Assembly: GCA_029573495.1 (NCBI GenBank)
Contig: JAKQEI010000250.1
Span: forward strand, 1 to 52,210
Source of the DNA: Bacteroidota bacterium
Lineage (GTDB): Bacteria > Bacteroidota > Bacteroidia > Flavobacteriales_F > PHOS-HE28
Direction: 5' to 3'
DNA length: 52,210 nt
Every line of letters begins with the position of its first letter. Position 1 is the stretch's first letter. Below are positions 6,396-13,155 of the stretch, in pieces. Position numbers and translations under genes: made by a program. The notes under the pieces were generated by a model, which was given only the letters and a program-made list of their open reading frames with translations, did no database searches and was not told the origin of the DNA.

Positions 6396-7204
6396 CGATG
6401 ACGAAGCAAACGATGAAGCCACGGATCACCGCGTCCGACATCCGGGCAGCCATGCTGAAGAAGTGGTGCGAACCGGAATGGGCAGTGATGTGGGAAGTCA
6501 GCAACGGCACTGGCGCACGTGGCGGCATCCGCTACGCCGACGCCATCATGATGTCCCTGTGGCCTTCCCGTGGTCTGGAACTGCATGGCGTGGAAATCAA
6601 AGTCACCAAGCACGACTGGCGCAAGGAAGCCGCAGACCCGACCAAGGCAGAAACCATTGCCGCCTACTGTGACCGCTGGTGGGTGCACACCCCGCCGGGC
6701 ATAGTGGACCTGACCGAGCTGCCACCGGCATGGGGACTGCGGGAGTGGACAGGCAAGCAGTGGAATACTGTCAAGGATGCGGAACGCACTGACGCGAAGC
6801 CTATGGACCGGACCTTCCTTGCCGCCCTGCTGCGCCGCAACGACGAAGGGATGAAGCGGCACGCCCGCGACATGCTGGAAGCCGAACGTGCAGTCATAGA
6901 ACGCCAGTTCAACAACCGTGTGGAATTGCGGATCAAGCAGGCAACCCGTGAACATGAAAGCCTGACGTGCGCTGTGAACACCTTCGCTGCCCAGACGGGA
7001 CTGGACATCCGGCAATCAGCGTGGGGAGCATGGGACTTCGACAGCATTGCGCCACTGATCAATGCCTTGAAGGGCCGGGACATCGACTGGACGATCCAAG
7101 CCGTGAAGTCCATGTCCACCCAGCTGAAGCAGCTGACTGACAGGATCGAACCGGCCATCGAAGCCATGGAAGCATTGAAAGGGAAGACCGATGGATCAGC
7201 GTGA
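6392..7204 (+). CDS. PD-(D/E)XK nuclease-like protein (MmcB-like N-terminal domain)
   Basis: The N-terminal ~110 residues show a restriction-endonuclease-fold signature: GIRYADAIMM with Asp50, then HGVEIKVTKHDW with Glu68 and Lys70, and a following DPTKAE and AAYCDRWWVHTP. This is the layout of MmcB-type and related phage nucleases of the PD-(D/E)XK superfamily. Residues ~120-270 are helical and probably coiled coil (HARDMLEAERAVIERQFNN...), so the enzyme may oligomerise or bind a partner. A role in DNA repair, recombination or host DNA turnover is an inference. Overlaps both neighbours. Confidence 0.65.
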   Translation: MTMTKQTMKPRITASDIRAAMLKKWCEPEWAVMWEVSNGTGARGGIRYADAIMMSLWPSRGLELHGVEIKVTKHDWRKEAADPTKAETIAAYCDRWWVHTPPGIVDLTELPPAWGLREWTGKQWNTVKDAERTDAKPMDRTFLAALLRRNDEGMKRHARDMLEAERAVIERQFNNRVELRIKQATREHESLTCAVNTFAAQTGLDIRQSAWGAWDFDSIAPLINALKGRDIDWTIQAVKSMSTQLKQLTDRIEPAIEAMEALKGKTDGSA

Positions 7205-7628
7205 AGACTGGATCGACTACGACCGCTTCAGTGCAGAACTGAACCCGTGGCACCGATTCTTCTACAAGCTGACCGTGGGCATCGTCTTCATGGCCCTGTT
7301 CCTGATGACGGTGACAGTCATCATCACCACGGTGGCCTGCTTCGTCAGTTTCGCCATCACCGGCGGCCTGCCTGACATGATGCCTGCCGCCCGTGCAGGT
7401 GCCTTCGCCCTGCTGCTTGGTCTGTTCGGCATGCTGATCCGGGTGGTGCATGCCTTACTGTTGTCACGCCGGTGGCCAACGCCAGCAGCCTATGAACGGT
7501 GGGCGCGTGACCAGTTCAGCAGCCAGCAGATCAGGCAGTCGATTGACGAAGCTGACGAAGCCATTGCTGTGGCCTTGCGCAAGGTGGGCAAGGCAGTGGC
7601 CGACAACGCAAACCGCAAGAAGGGCTGA
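7191..7628 (+). CDS. Membrane protein with two TM segments (145 aa)
   Basis: Two hydrophobic segments occupy about residues 27-55 (TVGIVFMALFLMTVTVIITTV) and 65-90 (AGAFALLLGLFGMLIRVVHALL). The C-terminal ~55 residues are a charged helix, probably cytoplasmic. It starts within the end of the nuclease gene, with AAGGGAAG as ribosome site. Function unknown. Confidence 0.65.
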   Translation: MDQREDWIDYDRFSAELNPWHRFFYKLTVGIVFMALFLMTVTVIITTVACFVSFAITGGLPDMMPAARAGAFALLLGLFGMLIRVVHALLLSRRWPTPAAYERWARDQFSSQQIRQSIDEADEAIAVALRKVGKAVADNANRKKG

Positions 7629-7630
7629 TC

Positions 7631-7999
7631 ATGTACATCACCGAAATAAACGGCGGCCTGAAGACCGTCATCACCGAAGCCGATGTGAAGGCAGCCAAGG
7701 CAGTGTGCCAGCGTGCAGTGGACGGCGCTTTCCAGCGGTTCACTGATGATGAACGGTGGTGGGATCGGCTGCCGCCTGCCATCCGTATAGCCATCCACAA
7801 CGACTTCGACCGACGCTACTGGGCGCAGCTGGCACCTGAATGGATGCCGGAACCAGACGACATCGACAAAACGTCCATGACAGCTGAAATCCACTGGCGA
7901 ATCGTCGGCAAGACCGTGGAAGGCAGGAAGCTGGAAAAGATCAGTTTCTTCTTCGCGGACCACCCGGCCTTCGAAATCCACGCTGCAACAATAAGGTGA
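7631..7999 (+). CDS. Hypothetical protein (122 aa)
   Basis: Soluble, with ITEADVKAAKAVCQRAVDGAF followed by an aromatic-rich middle (DDERWWDRLPPAIRIAIHNDFDRRYW). It begins 2 bases after the membrane gene. No family recognised. Confidence 0.6.
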   Translation: MYITEINGGLKTVITEADVKAAKAVCQRAVDGAFQRFTDDERWWDRLPPAIRIAIHNDFDRRYWAQLAPEWMPEPDDIDKTSMTAEIHWRIVGKTVEGRKLEKISFFFADHPAFEIHAATIR

Positions 8000-8003
8000 G
8001 ACG

Positions 8004-8408
8004 ATGCCAAGATCAGGAACGCATGGTGAGATTATCAGCTGGTGGACCGACGACGACATCCGTGCGGCCATCGACTTCGCGCCGCCGTGGTATGGGTGCA
8101 GCAGCCTTTACATCAAGGATGGCAGGCTGCTGAATCGGAATGTGCCGATCCTGCCGGTGGTCCTGATGCGCGACATCGTGGACACGCTGGCCGACCAGTA
8201 TGCCATGATGGACGGCTACGGCTATGGCATGATGGAGAACCACGAAACCCTGTCCACCATGGTCGAACAGCTGCGCAAGAGCGGGCACACCCCGTTCATC
8301 GGCTACACGTTCACATGGAAAAGCATCACCCCGGATCAACGCTACCGTGTCAACGTGCCGAAGGCATGGCTGGTGCCACGGCAGTGCAGGAAGGCAAAAG
8401 CAGCATGA
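8004..8408 (+). CDS. Hypothetical protein (134 aa)
   Basis: AAGGTGAGACGATG sets the start. The sequence has IISWWTDDDIRAAIDFAPPWYG and DQYAMMDGYGYGMMEN. It overlaps the last gene of this operon (ATGA). No family recognised. Confidence 0.6.
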   Translation: MPRSGTHGEIISWWTDDDIRAAIDFAPPWYGCSSLYIKDGRLLNRNVPILPVVLMRDIVDTLADQYAMMDGYGYGMMENHETLSTMVEQLRKSGHTPFIGYTFTWKSITPDQRYRVNVPKAWLVPRQCRKAKAA

Positions 8409-8635
8409 GAAGGAAGACCAAGCGCAACTGGCGCATGTCAATCCGGTACTGGTTCGGATGGCCGACCGTATCACTGAAGCTGAAATCTGGATCGGTTATC
8501 AATCTGCACGTGCACAGCTTCAAGTTCGAAGAAACAGCGGACGGGGACATCCTGATCGACTGGGGTGGCTCACACCGCAAGCGTCAGTTGGTGTGGGTGG
8601 ACCTGACGCAACTGGAAGCTGTCGAATTCCTGTGA
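8405..8635 (+). CDS. Hypothetical basic protein (76 aa), last gene of the left small-gene block
   Basis: A very basic start (MRRKTKRNWRMSIRYWFGW) leads into a beta-rich part (VSLKLKSGSVINLHVHSFKFEE). It ends at the start of the 477-base non-coding region. Function unknown. Confidence 0.6.
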   Translation: MRRKTKRNWRMSIRYWFGWPTVSLKLKSGSVINLHVHSFKFEETADGDILIDWGGSHRKRQLVWVDLTQLEAVEFL

Positions 8636-8712
8636 TTTTGGGCTGCCGGATGGTGGGCCATGGCTTTGGATTGACTGGGCTTCATGGCTTGGCACCAAGG
8701 CTGCTAAACCGG

Positions 8713-8963
8713 GTGATAACACGTTAAGCCCAAGCAATCGTTGACGGTTCCGGGCTGGTGTCAAGCTGCCAGTGGATCGCAAGTCCCCAGACCTTCACGC
8801 GCGTGTGCGTGCATGTGCGTGTGCGTATGTGAGAGGAATTGCCAACCTTCTTGGCATTGGAACTGAAAGCCCAAAGGAACCAAGAAGATAAGGTGTTATC
8901 AGTCTCTTATATTGACTTGTCAGTAAACTAGAAAACCAAACAACTACAACTGCTTCAACCACC
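8713..8963. repeat. Intergenic direct repeat, copy A (~250 bp)
   Basis: Aligned parts with copy B (41606-41845), in the same order and orientation: GTGATAACAC (8713), AGCTGCCA, the alternating tract (8796-8831), CTTCTTGG, GAAAGCCCAAAGG (8865-8877, 13 of 13 identical), CAAGAAGATAA, GTGTTATCA (8893-8901), TTGACTTG, and CTTCAACCACC. CTTCTTGG (8847-8854) pairs with CCAAGAAG (8880-8887). In this copy only, TGCCAA (8840) can instead pair with TTGGCA (8851), an alternative hairpin. Confidence 0.8.
8796..8831. other. 36-bp perfect alternating pyrimidine-purine tract (Z-DNA-prone)
   Basis: Every step from C8796 to G8831 alternates pyrimidine and purine, with many CG and TG/CA steps (CACGCGCGTGTGCGTG...). 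Such tracts convert readily to left-handed Z-DNA under negative supercoiling. Copy B has an equivalent 40-bp tract with a different exact sequence, so the alternation itself appears conserved. Confidence 0.85.
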
Positions 8964-9112
8964 GTCGTGACATTCTGACGCAGGTGCGGATCGCTGCCTT
9001 GGGCTGTGGGCTGATGGACCCCGCCGCCTGCCATCTGTCGAGGAAACCGCTTCGCGTGCGCGGGTGAGTCTGCTACAACTTGCAGACCGACATCCCCGAC
9101 ACGGACAGGACC

Positions 9113-10087
9113 ATGGCGAAGAAGAAGACCATCACCATCAACACAGGGCAGCCGGGCTGGAAGGCTGAAGACGTGGCCAAGATCGTGGCCGACGCCAAGA
9201 AGGCTGTGGAGACGAAGAAGACCCGCACGGCGCGGACCATGGCGGAAGCCAAGATGATCCCGCCGGGAGAATTGCCGGATGCGCCGTCCGTCCGGCCCGT
9301 CCATGCCGTCATTGAAGACGACCAGATGCACAGCGACCTGCCTGCGGCCCGTGCTGTCGTGCGTGCACGTGTGGAACAGCTGGACACGGCTGGCCTGCCG
9401 GAAGTCCCTGAAGACCAGCAGCCGGACTATCACCAGATGGACGTGCTGATCCGGGCATGGCTTGAAGGGCAGAAGCATCTGAAGTCCGTGGACCCGGACA
9501 CCGCCAAGGCATACGCGGACGGCGCATACCATGCACTGGTCACAGGCAAGCGGCAGGGTGTCGATCTGTACAGCAGCCCGAAGCTGCAAGCGGAGTTCCT
9601 TTACGTCTATGAACGCATTGGCTTCATCCAGACCAGCTGCGACATCGTGGGGACCACCGCTGCGGCGGTGCGTTATGCGCGGATCAACAACCCCATGTTC
9701 GCGGCCTTGTTCGAAGAAGCCTTCCAGCGATACAACGACAGCATCGTGAAGGAAGTGCACCGCCGGGCAGTGGAAGGCATCGAACGCCCGATGATCTATG
9801 ACGGCAAGCTGGTGAAGGACGACGATGGCATCGTGGTCAAGGAACGCCACTACAGCGACCAGCTGCTGATGAAGCTGTGGCAGTACCGCGACCCGACCGT
9901 GATGGACAAGTCGCTGGTGACGATTGAACGCAAGGGAAGCGACTTCGATGAAGGCGGCAAGTTCGACATGACCAAGCTGACCTACGAACAGCGGCAGCTG
10001 TTCCTGCGCTTCGTTGAATCGCTGGCGGACAAGCCATCACCAATCGACAAGGCTGGTGCGACCGATCTGGAAGTGACCGACGAATGA
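9113..10087 (+). CDS. terS: Terminase small subunit
   Basis: The 324-residue protein binds the phage packaging site and hands DNA to the large subunit. The C-terminal part (about residues 165-280) has the small-terminase pattern: an HTH-like FIQTSCDIVGTTAAAVRYAR, FAALFEEAFQRYNDSIVKEVHRRAVEGIERP, then HYSDQLLMKLWQYRDP. The N-terminal ~160 residues are charged, longer than usual, and have no recognised domain. I chose the ATG at 9113 (GACAGGACC upstream); an in-frame TTG at 9080 would add 11 residues. It overlaps terL by ATGA. Confidence 0.8.
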   Translation: MAKKKTITINTGQPGWKAEDVAKIVADAKKAVETKKTRTARTMAEAKMIPPGELPDAPSVRPVHAVIEDDQMHSDLPAARAVVRARVEQLDTAGLPEVPEDQQPDYHQMDVLIRAWLEGQKHLKSVDPDTAKAYADGAYHALVTGKRQGVDLYSSPKLQAEFLYVYERIGFIQTSCDIVGTTAAAVRYARINNPMFAALFEEAFQRYNDSIVKEVHRRAVEGIERPMIYDGKLVKDDDGIVVKERHYSDQLLMKLWQYRDPTVMDKSLVTIERKGSDFDEGGKFDMTKLTYEQRQLFLRFVESLADKPSPIDKAGATDLEVTDE

Positions 10088-11799
10088 AGGGTGTGACCGA
10101 CATCAACGAAGATCGGCACCGCGACGACAACCGCATGGCCGCCATGTTCGACTGGGCTTCCCGTGCAGCCCATGATCCTGAAGTGGCCAAGGAATTCAAC
10201 GTGGCGGCGGGTGCCCGTGTGGCGCAGAAGCTGAACGCCGAAGAAAAGCTGATCGACTTCATCGAACAGGGCTGGCACACGCTGGAACCGTCCACCCCGT
10301 TCAAGCGCACGTGGTCCATCGAAGCGATCTGCGACCACCTGCAAGCCGTGACCACTGGCGACATTAAGAAGCTGCTGATCAACGTGCCGCCCGGCTTCAC
10401 CAAGTCGATGACCACCGCTGTGTTCTGGCCTGCTTGGGAATGGGGACCACGCAACCGACCGCACATGCGCTACATCGGCATGTCATACGCGGACAAGCTG
10501 TCCATGCGCGACAACGTGCGCTGCCGCGACCTGATCAAGTCGGAGTGGTATCAGGAACGCTGGGGATCGACCTTCGACTGGAAGGACGACCAGAACCTGA
10601 AGTCGTACTATGAGAACACCGCCACCGGCTGGCGGCTGGCTGCGTCCAGTGGTTCGGCACTGACCGGCTTCCGTGGCGACCGCCTGCTGCTTGACGATCC
10701 ACACAGCGTGCGTGGTGCCGACAGTGACGTGAAGCGGCAGGACACGATCCAGTGGTTCAGTGAAACGCTACCCACCCGCGTCAACAACAAGCAGTCAGCC
10801 TTCGTGGTGATCATGCAGCGGGTGCACGAAGAAGACGTGTCCGGCGTGATCTTGGCGAAGGAACTTGGCTACACCCACCTGATGCTGCCAATGGAGTTCG
10901 AAGAAGAACGCCGCTGCTACACCGTGGTGAAGCCGACATGGATGGCGCGACCGACCATCCACCGCGTGGCCAAGATACCACAGACCGACATGTGGGTGCG
11001 CGAAGGACAGCCGCTGCCTGACGGTTACGAGAAGCACGAAGGCAAGCTGATCTATCGGCCCATGTACCTGCAAGACCCGCGCACCGAAGACGGCCAGCTG
11101 CTGGCACCGGAACGCTTCGACACCGAACAGGTGGAAGAACTGAAGCAGCAGCTGCGTGCATGGGGCGGCACCTACGCCGAAGCCGGACAGCTGCAACAGC
11201 GACCGGCACTGCGTGGTGGCGGCCTGTTCAAGCGTGACCTGTGGGCCATCGTGGACAACATACCGGACGTGCTTATGTTCGAAGTGGGCGGCTGGGACTT
11301 CGCAGCCACGGACAGCAAGCAGGCGGCCTACACCTGCCGCGTCCGCATGGGACTGCTGCGTGATGGCCGCACGATCATCACCAATGTGACCCGCGTGCAG
11401 AAGGGACCAAATGAGACGGAAGCCTTCATCGAAGCCACGGTGAAGGAAGACGGCTATGACATCGTGCAGGACATGCCGCAAGACCCCGGACAGGCAGGCA
11501 AGGTGCAGAAGTCTTCGCTGATCGGGATGCTGGAAGGCTATCCCGTGTTCTTCAGCCCGGAGTCGGGCGACAAGGCCATGCGTGCCATGCCGCTGGCGGC
11601 GCAGCAGGAAGGCGGCAAGGTGCTGCTGTTGCGTGGTGGCTGGAACAGCGACTTCGTGAACGAAGCGTCCACCTTCCCGGCTGGCAAGTTCAAGGACCAG
11701 ATCGACGCAGCCAGCCGCGCCTATGGTCGGCTGCTGATCCGCAAGCGGCAGGAAGAAGTGACCGGCGATGGTGGTGGCGAAGCGGGAACCCCGTGCTGA
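10084..11799 (+). CDS. terL: Terminase large subunit (ATPase-nuclease)
   Basis: The packaging motor has an N-terminal ATPase with Walker A-like LLINVPPGFTKS (about 97-108), Walker B LLLDDPH (about 201-207, Asp204/205 being the acidic pair), and ETLPTRVNN as likely coupling motif. The C-terminal RNase H-like nuclease starts at GGWDFAATDSK, with later acidic residues at DMPQDPGQ. The P-loop has Thr where GKS-type loops have Gly, a variant seen in other phage terminases. The 571-residue length is normal. The gene contains no CTC trinucleotide. Confidence 0.93.
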   Translation: MKGVTDINEDRHRDDNRMAAMFDWASRAAHDPEVAKEFNVAAGARVAQKLNAEEKLIDFIEQGWHTLEPSTPFKRTWSIEAICDHLQAVTTGDIKKLLINVPPGFTKSMTTAVFWPAWEWGPRNRPHMRYIGMSYADKLSMRDNVRCRDLIKSEWYQERWGSTFDWKDDQNLKSYYENTATGWRLAASSGSALTGFRGDRLLLDDPHSVRGADSDVKRQDTIQWFSETLPTRVNNKQSAFVVIMQRVHEEDVSGVILAKELGYTHLMLPMEFEEERRCYTVVKPTWMARPTIHRVAKIPQTDMWVREGQPLPDGYEKHEGKLIYRPMYLQDPRTEDGQLLAPERFDTEQVEELKQQLRAWGGTYAEAGQLQQRPALRGGGLFKRDLWAIVDNIPDVLMFEVGGWDFAATDSKQAAYTCRVRMGLLRDGRTIITNVTRVQKGPNETEAFIEATVKEDGYDIVQDMPQDPGQAGKVQKSSLIGMLEGYPVFFSPESGDKAMRAMPLAAQQEGGKVLLLRGGWNSDFVNEASTFPAGKFKDQIDAASRAYGRLLIRKRQEEVTGDGGGEAGTPC

Positions 11800-11847
11800 T
11801 CTATCATGCTGCATCATTGGCAGCTTCTGATCTGCGTTAGCGGATCA

Positions 11848-11898
11848 TTAACCACGCGGCGATCCGGGCATTGCCTTCTGGGCTGTTGTCGTCATAAT
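11848..11898 (+). promoter_or_regulatory. Cassette promoter (TTAACC-N17-TTGCCT-N16-CATAAT)
   Basis: TTAACC (11848), TTGCCT (11871) and CATAAT (11893) show the fixed 23/22-base offsets of the other cassettes. The ATG of the next gene follows the -10 by 37 bases. There is no strong hairpin here. It lies in the 130-base gap after terL. Confidence 0.5.
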
Positions 11899-11929
11899 GA
11901 GGCTTCAACTTTGAACAGGAGAACTGACC

Positions 11930-12181
11930 ATGTACCGCTTCCGCGCCACCACCTTCGCAGTCTACGTCCGCCACGCCGATGGCGCAGCGCAGGCTGATGT
12001 CACCGTCGCCCGCGACCGCAAGCAGGCCATCGGCCAGCTGCGCCGCAAGTACGGTGCCGAAGCATCCTTCAAGCTGACCGATCTGCGCGATGTCCACGCC
12101 GACGATCTGCACCACTACGTGGACGTGCCGTGCTTCCTGCACAACCGTCCGCTGGCACCCGGCGCACTGCTGGACAACTGA
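11930..12181 (+). CDS. Hypothetical protein (83 aa), moron-like cassette gene
   Basis: The shared leader AACAGGAGAACTGACCATG and its own promoter candidate mark this as an independent small-gene cassette placed between terL and portal. The protein (MYRFRATTFAVYVRHADG...) is probably alpha/beta, with a helix RKQAIGQLRRKYG. Function unknown. Confidence 0.65.
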   Translation: MYRFRATTFAVYVRHADGAAQADVTVARDRKQAIGQLRRKYGAEASFKLTDLRDVHADDLHHYVDVPCFLHNRPLAPGALLDN

Positions 12182-12207
12182 TCCAACCCAAACAGGGGAA
12201 CTGACCA

Positions 12208-12450
12208 ATGTCCTTCGAACAACTTGCCGACCGCGAATATGCCCGCAACGTGGGGCGCGAAGACCCGACCGCTTGCTGGGTGCTTTCTGACCGTGATGTC
12301 TGGTATCGCAACCCGTTCTATTCCGGCCCGATGCAGCCGCACCCGGAAGACGATGCCGACATGTACGAAGAAGCCGACGAAGCCGACGAAGCAGGTGGCG
12401 GCACCTTCGCCACCATCACCGAAGCCGATCTAGACGACATGCCGTTCTGA
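12208..12450 (+). CDS. Acidic hypothetical protein (80 aa)
   Basis: AACAGGGGAACTGACCAATG precedes the start. The C-terminal half is strongly acidic with a short degenerate repeat (DMYEEADEADEAGG) and ends EADLDDMPF. Acidic phage proteins of this kind sometimes mimic DNA or bind host proteins, but no family is recognised. A hairpin follows at 12469. Confidence 0.6.
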   Translation: MSFEQLADREYARNVGREDPTACWVLSDRDVWYRNPFYSGPMQPHPEDDADMYEEADEADEAGGGTFATITEADLDDMPF

Positions 12451-12468
12451 TCATCACCCCGCCCTGCG

Positions 12469-12503
12469 ACCGCCTGCCACGTTGACTACACGGCAGGCGG
12501 TTC
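12469..12503 (+). terminator. Hairpin terminator overlapping a promoter candidate
   Basis: ACCGCCTGCC (12469-12478) pairs with GGCAGGCGGT (12492-12501), 10 bp with a 13-base loop, followed by TCTG. The T-run is weak. Confidence 0.55.
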
Positions 12504-12511
12504 TGCATTCT
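12482..12511 (+). promoter_or_regulatory. Promoter candidate within the hairpin (TTGACT-N18-CATTCT)
   Basis: TTGACT lies in the hairpin loop and CATTCT just after the 3' arm, as in the cassette promoters, but there is no TTAACC at the expected upstream position and the spacer is 18. The next ATG is 33 bases from the -10. Confidence 0.35.
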
Positions 12512-12538
12512 GGGCAACCCAACACAGGAGACGAACCA

Positions 12539-12742
12539 ATGACTGAACCGATTGCACAGTTCTTCGCCTACCAACACCTGCCGCCGCACTTGCAGCCTGT
12601 CAGCAAGCCGTTCTTCGATCTGGCGGAAACGATCATCGAAACCCTGCCACGCAACCCGGAACGGACTGTCGCCCTGCGCAAGCTGCTGGAAGCGAAGGAT
12701 GCTGCCGTGCGTGCCGCGATCTTCAAGGACCATGACGCATGA
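12539..12742 (+). CDS. Small helical-hairpin protein, candidate Acb2/Tad1-like
   Basis: The 67-residue protein belongs to a widespread phage family with the pattern FFAYxHLPPHLQxVSKPF, DLAxxIxxTLPxNPERT, VALRKLLEAKDAAVRA. Two helices are predicted (about 17-35 and 40-62), giving a hairpin. I associate this pattern with the Acb2/Tad1 helical-hairpin group, whose studied members bind cyclic nucleotides or gcADPR and block CBASS or Thoeris signalling. I recall this and cannot verify it here; it may be an unrelated small hairpin. Its place as a cassette gene between terminase and portal fits an anti-defence moron. Confidence 0.45.
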   Translation: MTEPIAQFFAYQHLPPHLQPVSKPFFDLAETIIETLPRNPERTVALRKLLEAKDAAVRAAIFKDHDA

Positions 12743-13071
12743 CCGACGACTTGCACGCAAATCAGCGATACTGGCTGCTGGACGCCCGTGCCCATGTTCG
12801 CGCATGGAACCAGCACCACGCATGGATGCGTTCATGGAACCGGCCATTGTCCGCCGAAGAAACTGCGGCACGTGACAAGGCTGAACGGGAACGGGCTGCC
12901 AAGCGTGCTGCCAGCGAAGCCAAGCAGGCAGCTATTCGTGAAGAACGTGAGGCAGCCCAGCAGCGCAAGCGCGACCAGTTGCGCCGTGGCTGGGTGGATC
13001 ACCGCTGGAACAGGCGCGACGACATCCGCGACCATCCTGTTCTTCTCGCATGGCCCCGACGACCAAGCTAA
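12739..13071 (+). CDS. Hypothetical coiled-coil protein (110 aa)
   Basis: It overlaps the previous gene by ATGA. A Trp-rich N-terminus (YWLLDARAHVRAWNQHHAWMR) leads to a long charged helix, about residues 38-85 (ERERAAKRAASEAKQAAIRE), and a basic tail. Function unknown; it ends the four-gene insert between terL and portal. Confidence 0.6.
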   Translation: MTDDLHANQRYWLLDARAHVRAWNQHHAWMRSWNRPLSAEETAARDKAERERAAKRAASEAKQAAIREEREAAQQRKRDQLRRGWVDHRWNRRDDIRDHPVLLAWPRRPS

Positions 13072-13075
13072 GTGC

Positions 13076-13104
13076 TTGCAACCTTCCCCGGCCATCACTA
13101 TGCT
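13076..13104 (+). promoter_or_regulatory. Promoter candidate before portal (TTGCAA-N17-TATGCT)
   Basis: TTGCAA (13076-13081) and TATGCT (13099-13104) are 17 bases apart, matching the -35/-10 types of the cassette promoters but lacking the TTAACC element. It lies in the 84-base gap ahead of portal. Confidence 0.4.
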
Positions 13105-13155
13105 GGCACCGTGATCACCAGCGCCGGACGCGGCAGCTGAACTGAAGGACTCACC

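Larger units (their letters stand above)
8636..9112 (+). promoter_or_regulatory. Major intergenic control region A
   Basis: No gene-like ORF with a ribosome site is present. The region holds the ~250-bp element (8713-8963) repeated at 41606-41845, including an alternating purine-pyrimidine tract, a hairpin and inverted GTGATAACAC / GTGTTATCA motifs. Downstream of the repeat (8964-9112) is unique sequence with a weak TTCGCG-N17-TACAAC promoter-like pair (9051-9079), 39 bases before the terminase start. Its place between the accessory genes and the packaging operon suggests a main promoter/control site; a packaging site next to terS is another possibility. Confidence 0.5.

Noticed and set aside
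8893..8901. GTGTTATCA as a DnaA box (TTATCCACA)
   Set aside because: The match to the DnaA box is too poor, and it is not clustered as at origins.
8713..8963. Repeat copy A as a tRNA, tmRNA or CRISPR unit
   Set aside because: No cloverleaf, no TPsiC-like loop, only two distant copies, and no regular spacers.
8795..9850. 351-residue - strand open frame over terS and control region A
   Set aside because: It mirrors terS codons and its end runs through the repeat. The similar - strand peptides at copy A and B (ITPYLLGSFGLS / ITHYLLDPFGLS) reflect DNA similarity of the repeats, not coding.
9113..11799. cos or pac site next to the terminase genes
   Set aside because: No inverted-repeat cos core or pac-like array could be identified by eye; physical end mapping would be needed.
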